A stretch of DNA of 64,000 nt from Geoglobus acetivorans. GTDB lineage: Archaea > Halobacteriota > Archaeoglobi > Archaeoglobales > Archaeoglobaceae. The stretch is from positions 1,488,001 to 1,552,000 of the forward strand of contig NZ_CP009552.1 of assembly GCF_000789255.1 (NCBI RefSeq), written 5' to 3'. Below are positions 17,902 through 26,989 of the stretch, one piece after another. Within the stretch, counting starts at the first letter, position 1. Each line of letters opens with the position of its first letter. Below the pieces are notes generated by a model, which was not told the origin of the DNA, ran no database searches, and was given only the letters and a program-made list of their open reading frames with translations. Both the position numbers and the translations under genes were made by a program.

Positions 17902-18789
17902 TCAATTCATTTTCAAGTATTTCAGGACTTTTGCGAGTTTTTCATCGAAGTTTTCATCCCTGAAAAACGGGTCAGACAGAATGACCTGATCCACAATGGT
18001 CATCAGCTCTGAGAGTTTTTCCGCAAAGGCCTTCTGAGTTCCGCTCAGGGTGAATTTCTCCAGCAGGAAGTCTCTATGCTGAAGAAGCTCTATGAAATCA
18101 GATTCGTCGCTCAGGTCATCCCCCTTCTGTCTTTTCAGGATGAGCTTCAAAAGGTCTATTCTGGCAACACGCTCGAAAACATCTTGATATCCCATCTCAC
18201 TCAAAAAACTCTTGCTGCTGCCCATAACGAGGGCGGAGGCAAGAAGGAGGTCCTGCTCAAACTCTGATGGGAGTATCAGCGCCGGACCGTAAGCTGCGTT
18301 GAATTTGGCACAGGAATATCTCAGAGCCCAAGTAACGTGTTCGGGAGAGATGTGATTGAGCAGGATGCCATCAGCCGTATTTGAAAGTGTTCTGATTGCA
18401 ATTTTTCCCGTGCCCCCTGCAACAACGGGGAAATCATATTTCTCCTTGATTTTTCTTATGCATCTCTCTGCCATCCCGACGTTCCCACCGTCTCCAGCAG
18501 CAATGCCAACAATAATCCTATCTCCGTACTTTCTGAATTTTCCGAGCTCTGAAATAATGTTTCGGCATTTTGTCGCCCTCAGAATTCCAAAGCCCACGTT
18601 CAGTTCAGTATTCTCAGCGATGAGTTCGGCAACATGAAACGGACTCCTGAAAAAGTCTGAATCTCCTATCCAAACGGTTCCCACAACCTTTTCGGCCCTT
18701 ACAGCCTTTTCGATCAGAACTCTGTCCTCAAAGTCACCGTTTATATTGATGGCAATCCTACCAGTTTTCAATAAGCTTTCGAATGTCAT
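17902..18789 (-). CDS. divergent luciferase-like (LLM family) protein
   Basis: A 295-residue protein whose first 170 residues follow the bacterial luciferase/F420-dependent (Mer-like) TIM barrel: VWIGDSDFFRSPFHVAELIA, then NTELNVGFGILRA, then DRIIVGIAAGDGG and FPVVAGGTGK. The C-terminal 100 residues are helical and differ from typical members. It probably binds F420 or FMN, but no substrate can be named. Last gene of a three-gene minus-strand unit; it overlaps the RHH gene by 32 bases, so it is translationally coupled to a DNA-binding and an actin-like protein. Confidence 0.6.
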   Translation of the reverse strand: MTFESLLKTGRIAININGDFEDRVLIEKAVRAEKVVGTVWIGDSDFFRSPFHVAELIAENTELNVGFGILRATKCRNIISELGKFRKYGDRIIVGIAAGDGGNVGMAERCIRKIKEKYDFPVVAGGTGKIAIRTLSNTADGILLNHISPEHVTWALRYSCAKFNAAYGPALILPSEFEQDLLLASALVMGSSKSFLSEMGYQDVFERVARIDLLKLILKRQKGDDLSDESDFIELLQHRDFLLEKFTLSGTQKAFAEKLSELMTIVDQVILSDPFFRDENFDEKLAKVLKYLKMN

Positions 18790-19258
18790 CCTTATCGATT
18801 TCTTCTTTTTCCACCTTCATCTTAGGCCTGTAGATTTTCTGTTCAAGTTCCTTTGCAAGTATTTTCGCTGCAAGCTTTGCTACGCTGTAAACTTCCTCTG
18901 CATCCTCAAAAACCTTCTTTCCCCGTCTCTCCTCCTTATCCCTGTCCGAAAAATAGTTACAGAACAGGCATTCATAGGGGTGGAGGGGCTGAGGCTCGGA
19001 ATCTATGTCCAGTCTCGAATATGTCTCAAGAACACAGTATTTCCCGTCGCTGTACCTGCACTTCTTCGCCCTCTCCACACCCTTTTTTCTCGCAAAGTTC
19101 AGGAACTCAACCGCCTCTTTCGGAATGTCTCTCTTTCTCTTGAAGAAATACCATTCCAGAAGCTGGATCACGAATTCTGACGGAGAGACTCCAAGCTCCT
19201 CACATTTCCTCAACAGTGCCCTTTCGATGTCCGGAGGGATGTCAAATGCTATCTTCAT
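18758..19258 (-). CDS. ribbon-helix-helix protein with C-terminal Cys cluster
   Basis: A 166-residue protein. Residues 1-45 form a ribbon-helix-helix pattern: strand KIAFDIP, helix DIERALLRKCEELG, turn VSPSEF, helix VIQLLEWYFFKRK. The middle has Cys residues spaced CX6C (CRYSDGKYC) and CX2C (YECLFCNYF), fit for a zinc site or Fe-S cluster. The C-terminal part is charged and helical. It overlaps the actin-like gene by 4 bases, an arrangement like parMR, where ParR is also an RHH protein. The DNA target is unknown. Confidence 0.6.
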   Translation of the reverse strand: MKIAFDIPPDIERALLRKCEELGVSPSEFVIQLLEWYFFKRKRDIPKEAVEFLNFARKKGVERAKKCRYSDGKYCVLETYSRLDIDSEPQPLHPYECLFCNYFSDRDKEERRGKKVFEDAEEVYSVAKLAAKILAKELEQKIYRPKMKVEKEEIDKDDIRKLIENW

Positions 19259-20256
19259 TTCTTCTTCCGGCCCTTCTTTTCTTTCACATCAGCCTCGCCA
19301 CTTTTCTCAGTCTCACTCTCTGCCGCACTCTCGTTTCTGAACGTTCTCGCAAGCCTGTGGAAGCCCCTCGCATTGGCTGTTACGGGATCATCCGGCACCT
19401 TTATCTCGCCGATGTCTCTGAAATGCTCGGCGAATTTATCATACACGCCGGGCAGTTTCGCTCCGCCCCCACTCAGAACAATATTCTCAACAAGTGAGAC
19501 GGAAAGACCTTCGAGGAGCATGTTCACCCTGTTCACTATCCTCTCCACCCACTCCTCAATAACTCTGTTATATTCCTCCTGAATATCCTCTTTTCTGACG
19601 ACAATCTTCTTGCCTCCTCTGACCCTGCCTACCTCATACCCTTCCTGTGAAAGAAGCCGGGTCATCTCCTCAGGAGTTATGGAGATTCCAAACCTGTTCC
19701 TTATCGTCATCTCCATGGTGTCATAGACCTTGTCCACACCCACCAACATAGTGTCCCCCTTCAGATACTCCATATCAGCAAGAACCACCACATCAGTCGT
19801 GCCAAAGCCGATGTCGATGCAAACACCCGTTTTTAGATTCATGTATGCCATTGAGCCCACAGGTTGAGGAAGAAGCAGAACATCAGCACCTATTGCGTTT
19901 TTAAGCTCATCAACAAGCTCGGCCCTTTCCTTCTTGGAGCTTTTGACCGGTAAGCCTGTTGTTACAAAACATCCCCCATCTACCCCGAGGAGGTTGAGAG
20001 CGTGTTTTGCGAGTTCGATATAGGAGCCATGCATTAGCCTGCCCTCATGCAGAGGTCTCAGCACCTCAACGTTCTCCATGTTCTGCGCCATGTACGCAGC
20101 TTCATCACCAACGTAAACCTCACGCTCATCTGTACCCTTCAGACTCCACTCCTTCTCCTCACCGTAAACAACAAGGCTCGGGAAAATTATGACGTTCTCA
20201 CCATCCGCAGTTGCCTTGGTGTAGTTTGTTCCAATGTCAAGCCCGACGAATTTCAT
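19255..20256 (-). CDS. actin-like ATPase, ParM/Ta0583 type
   Basis: A 333-residue ASKHA-fold protein. The phosphate-1 loop GLDIGTNYTKA is at residues 5-15, phosphate-2 is in CIDIGFGTTDVVVL (about 157-170), and the adenosine motif is LSGGGAKLPG near residue 265. These fit the archaeal actin-like/ParM group rather than MreB, Hsp70 or crenactin. The last 25 residues are charged and end in KEKKGRKKK, a possible DNA- or membrane-contacting tail. It heads an operon with an RHH protein and an LLM-like protein. A filament-forming or segregation role is inferred. Confidence 0.72.
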   Translation of the reverse strand: MKFVGLDIGTNYTKATADGENVIIFPSLVVYGEEKEWSLKGTDEREVYVGDEAAYMAQNMENVEVLRPLHEGRLMHGSYIELAKHALNLLGVDGGCFVTTGLPVKSSKKERAELVDELKNAIGADVLLLPQPVGSMAYMNLKTGVCIDIGFGTTDVVVLADMEYLKGDTMLVGVDKVYDTMEMTIRNRFGISITPEEMTRLLSQEGYEVGRVRGGKKIVVRKEDIQEEYNRVIEEWVERIVNRVNMLLEGLSVSLVENIVLSGGGAKLPGVYDKFAEHFRDIGEIKVPDDPVTANARGFHRLARTFRNESAAESETEKSGEADVKEKKGRKKK

Positions 20257-20316
20257 GAGATTACATGGGCATGAAAATTAAAAAAGTTTGCATTAAAATA
20301 AAGAAAAACAGGGAGG

Positions 20317-21450
20317 TTACCTCGCCCCCTGGATAAATGCCTTCACGTCCTCCGGAACGCTTTTCTCTGCCGATTTGTTCAGCACACCATCGTCAAGGAA
20401 GTCAATCGTATCATAGATGATCTGCTTCACATACTCCGGGTTGTGGACGAATGCACCGGGTTCGCGAGCAAGCAGGTTGAGGTTGTACGCGGCTCCAAGA
20501 ACGTCCTTGCTCGGCCAGTCCTTGAACGCGTTTGCAAACGTGTGCTCCTCAGCATTGGGCGTGCCGTAGAAGTACGGATACCTCTCCTCATCGTAGTAGA
20601 TGCCCTTCTCCGCCAGAAGCTTTTCAATTGTCTTTAACGCAGATTCGTACTGAGATTTTCTCTCGTTTATCGTTGATATCAGGGCATTCTTGTCATCTCC
20701 GTGGCACTTCTTGCAGAGCGTGTCGTACGCCTTGATGTCCACTACAGCCCCATTTTCGACCACAACAGCCTCAAATGTGTGGTCTGCATTGTTCATGTGG
20801 CATGCGGTGCAGAGAGACCATCTATACTTGCGTGCGGGTTGGATGCAACATAGTCCCTTCCCTCAAACTCGTAGGGCAGAGTTCTGAAGATTATGCCTCC
20901 CGCAGCCAGATAGTGAGAGTTGAACGCTCCAAAGTGCTTGCCCTTTATCTCCTCAGCCAACTTTATCGCAGCCCCGCTGCTCCTTCCCGAATGGCACACC
21001 ATACACAGATTGGATTCGCCGAGATCCGGCACTGATGAAATCCTGTCCGCGGGCTCTGAATACTCCGCAACCCTCTCAAATTTACCGGGGTTTCTCAGCT
21101 CAAAGCTTCCATCCTCAACCCTGTGGCAGGCCCAGCAGTACAGGAATTCCTTCTGCTGTCCTGTCAGCAGGAAAGTGTTGTTCTCCGGGTTGTAGTTTTC
21201 AGGATCGCTTACAAAGTTTCTGAAACCCGTCGAGGTGTGGCATTTCTGGCAGGGCTGCCTGTTGGGCTGCTTGAAATCATAGTGGACCCATGCTGGCGCA
21301 TCTTCTTCGGTTACGGCCTTGGTGACGTCCTCCTCTTTCACCTCAAGCACATGCCCTCCATGGGCGGAGCGTCCCCACTCCTCCATCTTTGGAACTGCCC
21401 CTTTGGAGAAAGAGTTCCAAGCTTCATGCCCCCCACAACGCCATACCCGA
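20317..21450 (-). pseudogene. multiheme cytochrome c, frameshifted and 5'-truncated
   Basis: Coding sequence for one multiheme cytochrome is spread over three frames. The largest pieces are 20793-21386 (CQKCH, CWACH, CMVCH) and 20317-20796 (CKKCH). A fourth motif, CTACH, is readable just upstream of ATG 20796 in the second frame, so a one-base indel lies near 20820-20840. A further frame change near 21390-21410 separates KMEEWGRSAHGGH from the upstream GYGVVGGMKLGTLSPKG. No signal peptide is present. Either the gene is decaying or there are assembly errors. It diverges from an intact HAO-like cytochrome. Confidence 0.7.
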
Positions 21451-21510
21451 AAATCTTAGGGTTAACTATTAATAATTAAAAACATAAAAAAGAGTTTCGG
21501 GTGAATTGCC

Positions 21511-22848
21511 ATGAGAAGAGTGTTGCTGGCACTCTTGATTTTTGCCCTATTGATTACCATAGCGAGCGCAAATGAGTGCATCGACTGCCACAGACAGGTG
21601 ACTCCCGGCATAGTTGACCAGTGGCTTTCAGGGAATATGAGCAAGTACTTCGGCTGTGAGGCCTGTCATGGAAGTGATCATAAAAACTCTGACGACTGGC
21701 AGAATGCGAAAATGCCAACTCCAGACACCTGCAAAGCCTGCCACCCTAAGCAATACAACCAGTATGCAAGCGGGAAGCACTACTATGCGTGGATAGCCAT
21801 GAACGCCATGCCCGCACTCCAGCACGTACCGAATCCTCAAAGAGATCTTGAGGGATTTAAAGGATGCAGCGGATGCCACAAAATAGGACACATCGAGGAG
21901 AAGGAGGGGTACAGGTACGGTGCTGCTGCATGTGATTCCTGCCACACCCGCCACAAGTTCAGCAAAGAGGAAGCAAGAAAGCCTGAGGCCTGTTTACCGT
22001 GCCACATGGGCTTTGACCATCCACAGTACGAGATGTGGTCAACCAGCAAGCACGGAGTCATATACAGGATTGAAGGAGACACGGGCAGGGCACCAAAATG
22101 TCAGACCTGCCACATGGCCAACGGAAATCACAGCGTCATGACCGCATGGGGATTCCTGGCCCTGAGGGTTCCTGAAGATGATGAAGAGTGGTGGAAGGAT
22201 AGAGTAACGATCCTGCAGGCCCTCGGAGTGCTGGATGAGGACGGAAATCCGACGGAGAGGTTTGAAATTGTCAAGGCGGGCAAGGTTGCGAGACTGAGCA
22301 AGGAAAAATGGCAGACAGAGAGGGAAAGAATGATCACAATATGCAGCCAGTGCCATTCTGAGAACTTCGCCAGAGAACAGCTTGAAGCTGGTGACAAAAT
22401 GATAAGGGAAGCAGACAGAGTGTTTGCAGAAGCTATAAGGACTGTTAAGGAGCTTTATGATCTCGGAATACTTGAAAAGCCAGATGACTGGAAATATGCT
22501 CCCGACCTGCTGCAGTTCTATGAGGTCAAAACACCGATAGAGGAAGAGCTTTACCTGATGTTCATGGAGTACAGAATGAGGACATTTCAGGGAGCGTTCC
22601 ACATGAACCCGGACTACAGCTTCTGGTATGGGTGGGCACCACTCAAAGAGTCACTGATCAAAATAAAGTACGAGGCTGAGAAACTTAAGGCTGAAAAGCT
22701 CGGAGAGAGCGAGGTGGTTACAACGACAACACCAGCTCCGGAAAAAACAGAAGCTCAAGAAACTAAATCAACTCCAGGATTTGAAGGCATCGTTACAGCC
22801 TTAGCAATAGTTTCGGCAATGATATTTGCAGGAAGGCGTGCAAAATAA
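21511..22848 (+). CDS. octaheme cytochrome c, HAO-like, PGF-CTERM anchored
   Basis: A 445-residue secreted cytochrome with a signal peptide (VLLALLIFALLITIASA) and eight CxxCH motifs (CIDCH, CEACH, CKACH, CSGCH, CDSCH, CLPCH, CQTCH, CSQCH). Heme spacing and the long helical C-terminal part (residues 290-400, with FHMNPDYSFWYGWAPL) match the hydroxylamine oxidoreductase/octaheme family. It ends in STPGFE, a hydrophobic helix and RRAK, a PGF-CTERM signal. Its reaction is unknown: it could be a reductase of N or S oxyanions or an electron relay. Whether the catalytic heme is Tyr-crosslinked, as in true HAO, cannot be judged by eye. Confidence 0.85.
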   Translation: MRRVLLALLIFALLITIASANECIDCHRQVTPGIVDQWLSGNMSKYFGCEACHGSDHKNSDDWQNAKMPTPDTCKACHPKQYNQYASGKHYYAWIAMNAMPALQHVPNPQRDLEGFKGCSGCHKIGHIEEKEGYRYGAAACDSCHTRHKFSKEEARKPEACLPCHMGFDHPQYEMWSTSKHGVIYRIEGDTGRAPKCQTCHMANGNHSVMTAWGFLALRVPEDDEEWWKDRVTILQALGVLDEDGNPTERFEIVKAGKVARLSKEKWQTERERMITICSQCHSENFAREQLEAGDKMIREADRVFAEAIRTVKELYDLGILEKPDDWKYAPDLLQFYEVKTPIEEELYLMFMEYRMRTFQGAFHMNPDYSFWYGWAPLKESLIKIKYEAEKLKAEKLGESEVVTTTTPAPEKTEAQETKSTPGFEGIVTALAIVSAMIFAGRRAK

Positions 22849-22932
22849 CTCCTTTAATTTTTTATCCTGAAGGCTTTACTGCCGAAGCACAAAACCCGAA
22901 CTTTTAAATTTTATTCTGCAAAATCAGAGACC

Positions 22933-23163
22933 ATGTTCGACAGAAAGACGAGGATGATGCTCATAATGGGTGTGCTGAACGACTGTTTTGGAGATGTAAG
23001 AACCACAATAGCCAATCTCTCGGAGTTTATAGCATCACACCCGGATTTTAAGGAAATTGACGAGCTTGAGTTGAGGGAAATACTCAACAAAGCTTACGAA
23101 CTTGAGAGAAAAATATTAGAAACGATGGATAAAGCCAAAAAAGAAGTTTATGACTCGACGTAA
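22933..23163 (+). CDS. small helical hypothetical protein
   Basis: Not recognised. A 76-residue protein that is almost entirely helical with heptad-like charge patterning (ELREILNKAYELERKILETM). It has a single Cys and no signal peptide. A TATA-like TTTTAAATTTTATT lies at 22901-22914, about 20 bases upstream, which suits leaderless translation. The 3' end overlaps convergent leuB by 16 bases. Confidence 0.55.
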   Translation: MFDRKTRMMLIMGVLNDCFGDVRTTIANLSEFIASHPDFKEIDELELREILNKAYELERKILETMDKAKKEVYDST

Positions 23164-24134
23164 GAAATAACGGCATTGGCCATTTCCATTGTTTTTAACT
23201 CTCCACCAAGATCTGGTGTTGTTCTGCCCTCGGATATGGCTTTCTCGACCGCACCCTCTATCCTGTCTGCATGATCCTGATAACCAAAATGCCTGAGCAT
23301 CATGCACGCCGTCAGGATCATTGCCGTCGGGTTGGCAATACCCTTTCCGGCTATGTCGAAAGCTGCCCCGTGCACGGGCTCGAAAATTGCATAGCTCTCC
23401 CCCACATTTGCCGATGGTGCAAGCCCGAGCCCGCCAACAACTCCCGCTGCAAGGTCTGAAACGATGTCGCCGAACATGTTTGTCGTCACGATCACATCAA
23501 ACATCTGGGGTTTCATGGCCACGTACATGCAGGCTGCATCTATGTAGTAGTCGTTCGCCTCTACGCCCTCATACTCTCCGGCAACCTCGTAGAACACCTG
23601 CCTGAAGAGTCCGCACGTCTTCTTCATCACGTTCGCCTTGTGCAGGGCCGTAACCCTTTTCCTGCCCTCCCTTTTTGCAAGCTCGAAGGCGTACCTCACA
23701 ATCCTTTCGCTCGCCTCTCTCGTTATCACCCTCACAGCCTCGGTTATGCCATCAGCGACCTCAAACTCCAGGCCTTTGTAGAGACATTCGGTGTTCTCTC
23801 TCACAATGACCATGTTGACGTTCTCGTGCAAAGCCGGAACGCCATTAAACGTTCTTGCAGGCCTTATGTTGGCGAAGGTGTTGAGCTCCTGCCTCAGCCT
23901 GACTATGACGTCCGCTGCGGTCTCTCCAGCCGCTCCAAAAAGCACCGCATCGCACTTCCTGACCTCCTCGAGCGTTTCGTCCGGCAGGGCCTTGCCGTAT
24001 TTTTTCTCCGCCTCATCCCCTGCCTCAAGCCAAACATATTTGAAGGGAAGATTGAAATTTTCCAGTACCAGCATTGCTGCTTCCATTACTTCCTGTCCGA
24101 TACCATCTCCAGGGATGACTGCTATTTTTTTCAT
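23148..24134 (-). CDS. leuB: 3-isopropylmalate dehydrogenase
   Basis: A 328-residue NAD-dependent beta-decarboxylating dehydrogenase. PGDGIGQEV at the start, [10 protein letters not shown] with the substrate-loop region, catalytic Lys in LHKANVMK, and [38 protein letters not shown] at the NAD site. The family also includes isocitrate and homoisocitrate dehydrogenases. Coupling to leuD (4-base overlap) supports leucine synthesis. Confidence 0.88.
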   Translation of the reverse strand: MKKIAVIPGDGIGQEVMEAAMLVLENFNLPFKYVWLEAGDEAEKKYGKALPDETLEEVRKCDAVLFGAAGETAADVIVRLRQELNTFANIRPARTFNGVPALHENVNMVIVRENTECLYKGLEFEVADGITEAVRVITREASERIVRYAFELAKREGRKRVTALHKANVMKKTCGLFRQVFYEVAGEYEGVEANDYYIDAACMYVAMKPQMFDVIVTTNMFGDIVSDLAAGVVGGLGLAPSANVGESYAIFEPVHGAAFDIAGKGIANPTAMILTACMMLRHFGYQDHADRIEGAVEKAISEGRTTPDLGGELKTMEMANAVISYVES

Positions 24135-24619
24135 TTCAGCTCACCGTAAAGATTTCTGGCAAAATTAACAAGACCCCCACTGTCGAGAATGTTTCTGAGA
24201 AATTCCGGTAACGGGTTGAATTCGTATTCCTCATTCTTCGTTTTATTCACAATAACATTTCTCTCATAGTCAATTTCAAGCTCATCCCCATCATCAATCC
24301 TGTCCGCATTACTGCATTCGATAACCTTCAGACCTATATTTATCGCATTTCTGAAGAAGATTCTGGCGTAGCTTTTGGCAATCACCGCCTCGATCTTTGT
24401 TGCCTTCAGTGCGAGGGGTGCGTGTTCTCTGCTGCTCCCACAGCCGAAATTCTCTCCTGCCACTACAAAATCCCCTTTCTGAACGTCCTGTGCAAAATCA
24501 GGTCTGACGTTCTCAAAAACATGCTCCGCAAGTTTATCCGGCTCATTTATGACAAGATATTTTCCCTGAATTATTACATCAGTATCAATGTCATCCCCAA
24601 ATTTCCATGCTCTGCCCAT
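24131..24619 (-). CDS. leuD: 3-isopropylmalate dehydratase small subunit
   Basis: About 162 residues with the aconitase-family swivel domain: [18 protein letters not shown], then [14 protein letters not shown] with the substrate-binding Ser/Arg, and [14 protein letters not shown]. Two starts are possible, 24634 ([10 protein letters not shown]) and 24619 (MGRAWKF). TTTATAA on the minus strand at 24644-24650 would place transcription start near 24620, so leaderless ATG 24619 fits best. The large subunit leuC is not in the window. Homoaconitase small subunit is an alternative. Confidence 0.88.
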   Translation of the reverse strand: MGRAWKFGDDIDTDVIIQGKYLVINEPDKLAEHVFENVRPDFAQDVQKGDFVVAGENFGCGSSREHAPLALKATKIEAVIAKSYARIFFRNAINIGLKVIECSNADRIDDGDELEIDYERNVIVNKTKNEEYEFNPLPEFLRNILDSGGLVNFARNLYGELK

Positions 24620-24704
24620 GTGAAGGTGTGGCATCCTTCCAGTTATAAATCTTTCACTTTCAAGTTCAAAAAGATTTAATTGAGGCATGCTCGAAGCATA
24701 AACC

Positions 24705-25244
24705 ATGAAGGTCAGATTCATCACCTCAAATAAAGGCAAATTCGAGGAAATGAAGCACATAGGGGAAAAATACGGCATAGATGTCGAGTGGGTCAGCATG
24801 GAATATCTGGAACCCCAGGGTAGCAGCTTGGAGTTTGTTGCCAGAAAGAGCATTGAGATGATTGGTGCCAAACCACCGTTTTTCATTGAGGATAGCGGTC
24901 TTTTCATTGAGGCACTGAATGGTTTTCCGGGCGTGTACTCATCATACGTTTTCAAAACAATAGGCAATGAGGGGATACTGAAACTCATGGAGGGTGTGGA
25001 GAACAGAAAAGCCAGATTCGTATGCGTTATAGCATACACTGATGGAAATGAAATGCAGATTTTCACGGGAGAAGTCGAGGGCGAGATTGCACATGAGGCG
25101 AGAGGAGAGGCCGGTTTTGGATACGATCCCATCTTTGAAGTTAGTGGCAGGACATTTGCTGAGATGGGTGAGGAAAAGAATGCTGTGAGCCACCGGAGAA
25201 GAGCAGCAGAAAAATTTTTCAGCTGGCTGGCAAAAAGTTTTTAA
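24705..25244 (+). CDS. rdgB: XTP/dITP diphosphatase (RdgB/HAM1 family)
   Basis: A 179-residue house-cleaning nucleotidase that removes ITP and XTP. Family motifs: [38 protein letters not shown] and [10 protein letters not shown]. It sits directly upstream of the uS15 gene, a neighbourhood seen in other archaea. Divergent from leuD with about 85 bases between starts. Confidence 0.93.
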   Translation: MKVRFITSNKGKFEEMKHIGEKYGIDVEWVSMEYLEPQGSSLEFVARKSIEMIGAKPPFFIEDSGLFIEALNGFPGVYSSYVFKTIGNEGILKLMEGVENRKARFVCVIAYTDGNEMQIFTGEVEGEIAHEARGEAGFGYDPIFEVSGRTFAEMGEEKNAVSHRRRAAEKFFSWLAKSF

Positions 25245-25280
25245 TCGATAGGTACTGCTGAGTGGAAGGGGTTGATAAAG

Positions 25281-25739
25281 ATGGCAAGGATGCATGCAAG
25301 AAGGAAAGGAAAATCAGGATCAAATAGAGTTTACAGAGATTCTCCTCCTGAATGGGTGGATTTGAAAGCGGAGGAGGTCGAGAAACTCGTTATCAAGCTC
25401 TATAACGAAGGATACGAGCCGAGTGTTATCGGAACAGTCCTGAGAGACACCTACGGAGTGCCTTCAGTAAAGCAGATTACAGGAAAGAAAATAACGGAAA
25501 TACTCAAGGAGAACGGTGTTGAGATAAAGATACCTGAGGACCTGAAATCCCTCATAAGGAAGGCAATAAACCTGAGGAAGCATCTGGAGACTCACAGAAA
25601 GGATCTGCACAACAAGAGGGGATTGCAGCTGATTGAAGCAAAGATCCACAGGCTCTCATGGTACTACAAGGAAAAGGGAGTCCTGCCCGAAAACTGGAAG
25701 TACGATCCGGTCAAGCTTGAAATTGAGCTGTTCAGATAA
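25281..25739 (+). CDS. rps15: 30S ribosomal protein uS15
   Basis: About 152 residues, archaeal/eukaryotic-type S15 with the extended N-terminus ([14 protein letters not shown]) and conserved [17 protein letters not shown]. The rRNA-binding [20 protein letters not shown] and [12 protein letters not shown] are also clear. The start is ATG 25281; an ATG at 25272 would add three residues. Its stop codon overlaps the next ATG (TAATG). Confidence 0.97.
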   Translation: MARMHARRKGKSGSNRVYRDSPPEWVDLKAEEVEKLVIKLYNEGYEPSVIGTVLRDTYGVPSVKQITGKKITEILKENGVEIKIPEDLKSLIRKAINLRKHLETHRKDLHNKRGLQLIEAKIHRLSWYYKEKGVLPENWKYDPVKLEIELFR

Positions 25740-26119
25740 TGGCACACCTCAGAGGTCATCACCTTATCTGCCTAAATTTTTTTAGAGGCGAAGGATACAG
25801 TCAGGATTTTGTGAATAACCTGTTCAGAATTCTCAAAGAAGATCAAATCAGCGTAATTTTCGGTGCCGACGATGTCTGCACGAGATGTCCACATCTTGAA
25901 GATGGACTATGCAATTACGAGGAGAATGCAGAAGAACACATTGTTGAGCTTGATCAGATGGCGTACAGGTTGCTGAATGTTTTCCCGGGAATGGAGATTT
26001 CCTGGAAAGATGTGAAAAACAGGCTGCCAGAGATAATGGGGGCCTGGAAGAAGTTTGCATGCGAAAACTGCGACTGGAGACGTGTCTGTGAGAGCGATGA
26101 TGAGTGGAACAGTTACTGA
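25739..26119 (+). CDS. DUF1284 protein with cysteine cluster
   Basis: A 126-residue protein starting with LRGHHLICLNFFRGEGYS, the hallmark of DUF1284. Cysteines at DDVCTRCPHLEDGLCNY and FACENCDWRRVC suggest an Fe-S or zinc site. Function unknown. Coupled to rps15 through a TAATG overlap and to the DUF371 gene through a 23-base overlap. Confidence 0.75.
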   Translation: MAHLRGHHLICLNFFRGEGYSQDFVNNLFRILKEDQISVIFGADDVCTRCPHLEDGLCNYEENAEEHIVELDQMAYRLLNVFPGMEISWKDVKNRLPEIMGAWKKFACENCDWRRVCESDDEWNSY

Positions 26120-26528
26120 TGAGATTCACGCAAAAGGCCATGAGAACATAACGGCAAGACACAGGACCACCTTGGAGGTCACCAAAGATGCAGAGATTAC
26201 GCCAAGGGGAGACTGCATCGTGGGTGTGAGGGCAGACAAATCTGTAAAAGATCTGAACGAGGAGATAAAACGCAGAATTAGAGAGGGGGCAGAACTGAAA
26301 ATCAGCCTCATACTGCCAGACTACGGGAAAAAAATCACATTCCATGCAGCTGGCAGTGAAAAGCTTGAACTCACTCACCCCACTGACGTAGTTATAAGAA
26401 AAAGTGATTATACCTGTCCGAGAACCCTTGGAATTCACTCGGAGATCGCTTCAGCAGACATAGACAGAGAGTTTGCAGACCTGCTCAGAGACAGAAAAAC
26501 CACTGTGATTCTGAGAATAGAGGTCTGA
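26097..26528 (+). CDS. DUF371 protein
   Basis: About 143 residues, matching my memory of the archaeal DUF371 family: GHENITARHRTTLEVTKDA near the N-terminus, followed by LTPRGDCIVGVRADK-like sequence (here ITPRGDCIVGVRADK) and a C-terminal RTLGIHSEIASADIDRE. Function unknown. Tandem ATGs at 26097 and 26100 are the likely starts; an in-frame ATG at 26055 lies inside the preceding gene. Confidence 0.72.
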   Translation: MMSGTVTDEIHAKGHENITARHRTTLEVTKDAEITPRGDCIVGVRADKSVKDLNEEIKRRIREGAELKISLILPDYGKKITFHAAGSEKLELTHPTDVVIRKSDYTCPRTLGIHSEIASADIDREFADLLRDRKTTVILRIEV

Positions 26529-26563
26529 AAAAATTTATATTCGGATAATACAATTAAAAATCA

Positions 26564-26980
26564 ATGATGCAAAGCAGTCCGATTCTAAGAAAGCTGTATA
26601 TGAATCTCGCAGCGTCATTCATAGTGGGATTGGTACTCTATTTCATGCTCTTTGGACTGTACAAGATAGTAGCCGGAATGAATATAATCCTGAACACTTC
26701 ACTGATATTTGCGGTCTTTGCAGTCTCGTTCATAATATCGGGAGTGATTCTCGAACACAGAAGTCAGAATCCTGAAAGGCCATATTACCTCATAGGCGCC
26801 CTTATTATTGCACTTGTTATAACCTTTGTATTCCTCTGTACAGTAAATGGACTGCTCGTTACTGCCAAGGAAGGCCTGCCAGATACTGAGATTTTCGTGA
26901 CATATGTATCCGCACTGACGGCAATGGCCTTTGCGATAATAAAAATCCTGAGCAGGGGAATTCCAGAAACGAGATATTAA
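26564..26980 (+). CDS. four-helix membrane protein of unknown function
   Basis: Not recognised. A 138-residue protein with four hydrophobic segments (about 15-40, 42-62, 73-98, 110-130), short loops and no cofactor motif. It follows a TATA-like AAAAATTTATATTCGG at about 26527-26543. Probably a small integral membrane protein. Confidence 0.55.
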   Translation: MMQSSPILRKLYMNLAASFIVGLVLYFMLFGLYKIVAGMNIILNTSLIFAVFAVSFIISGVILEHRSQNPERPYYLIGALIIALVITFVFLCTVNGLLVTAKEGLPDTEIFVTYVSALTAMAFAIIKILSRGIPETRY

Positions 26981-26989
26981 AAAATTGGT

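Noticed and set aside
24635-25132. Long N-terminal extension of the leuD frame
   Set aside because: It overlaps rdgB antisense, is Ser/Pro-rich without family similarity, and the leuD domain begins at MGRAWKF behind a TATA box.
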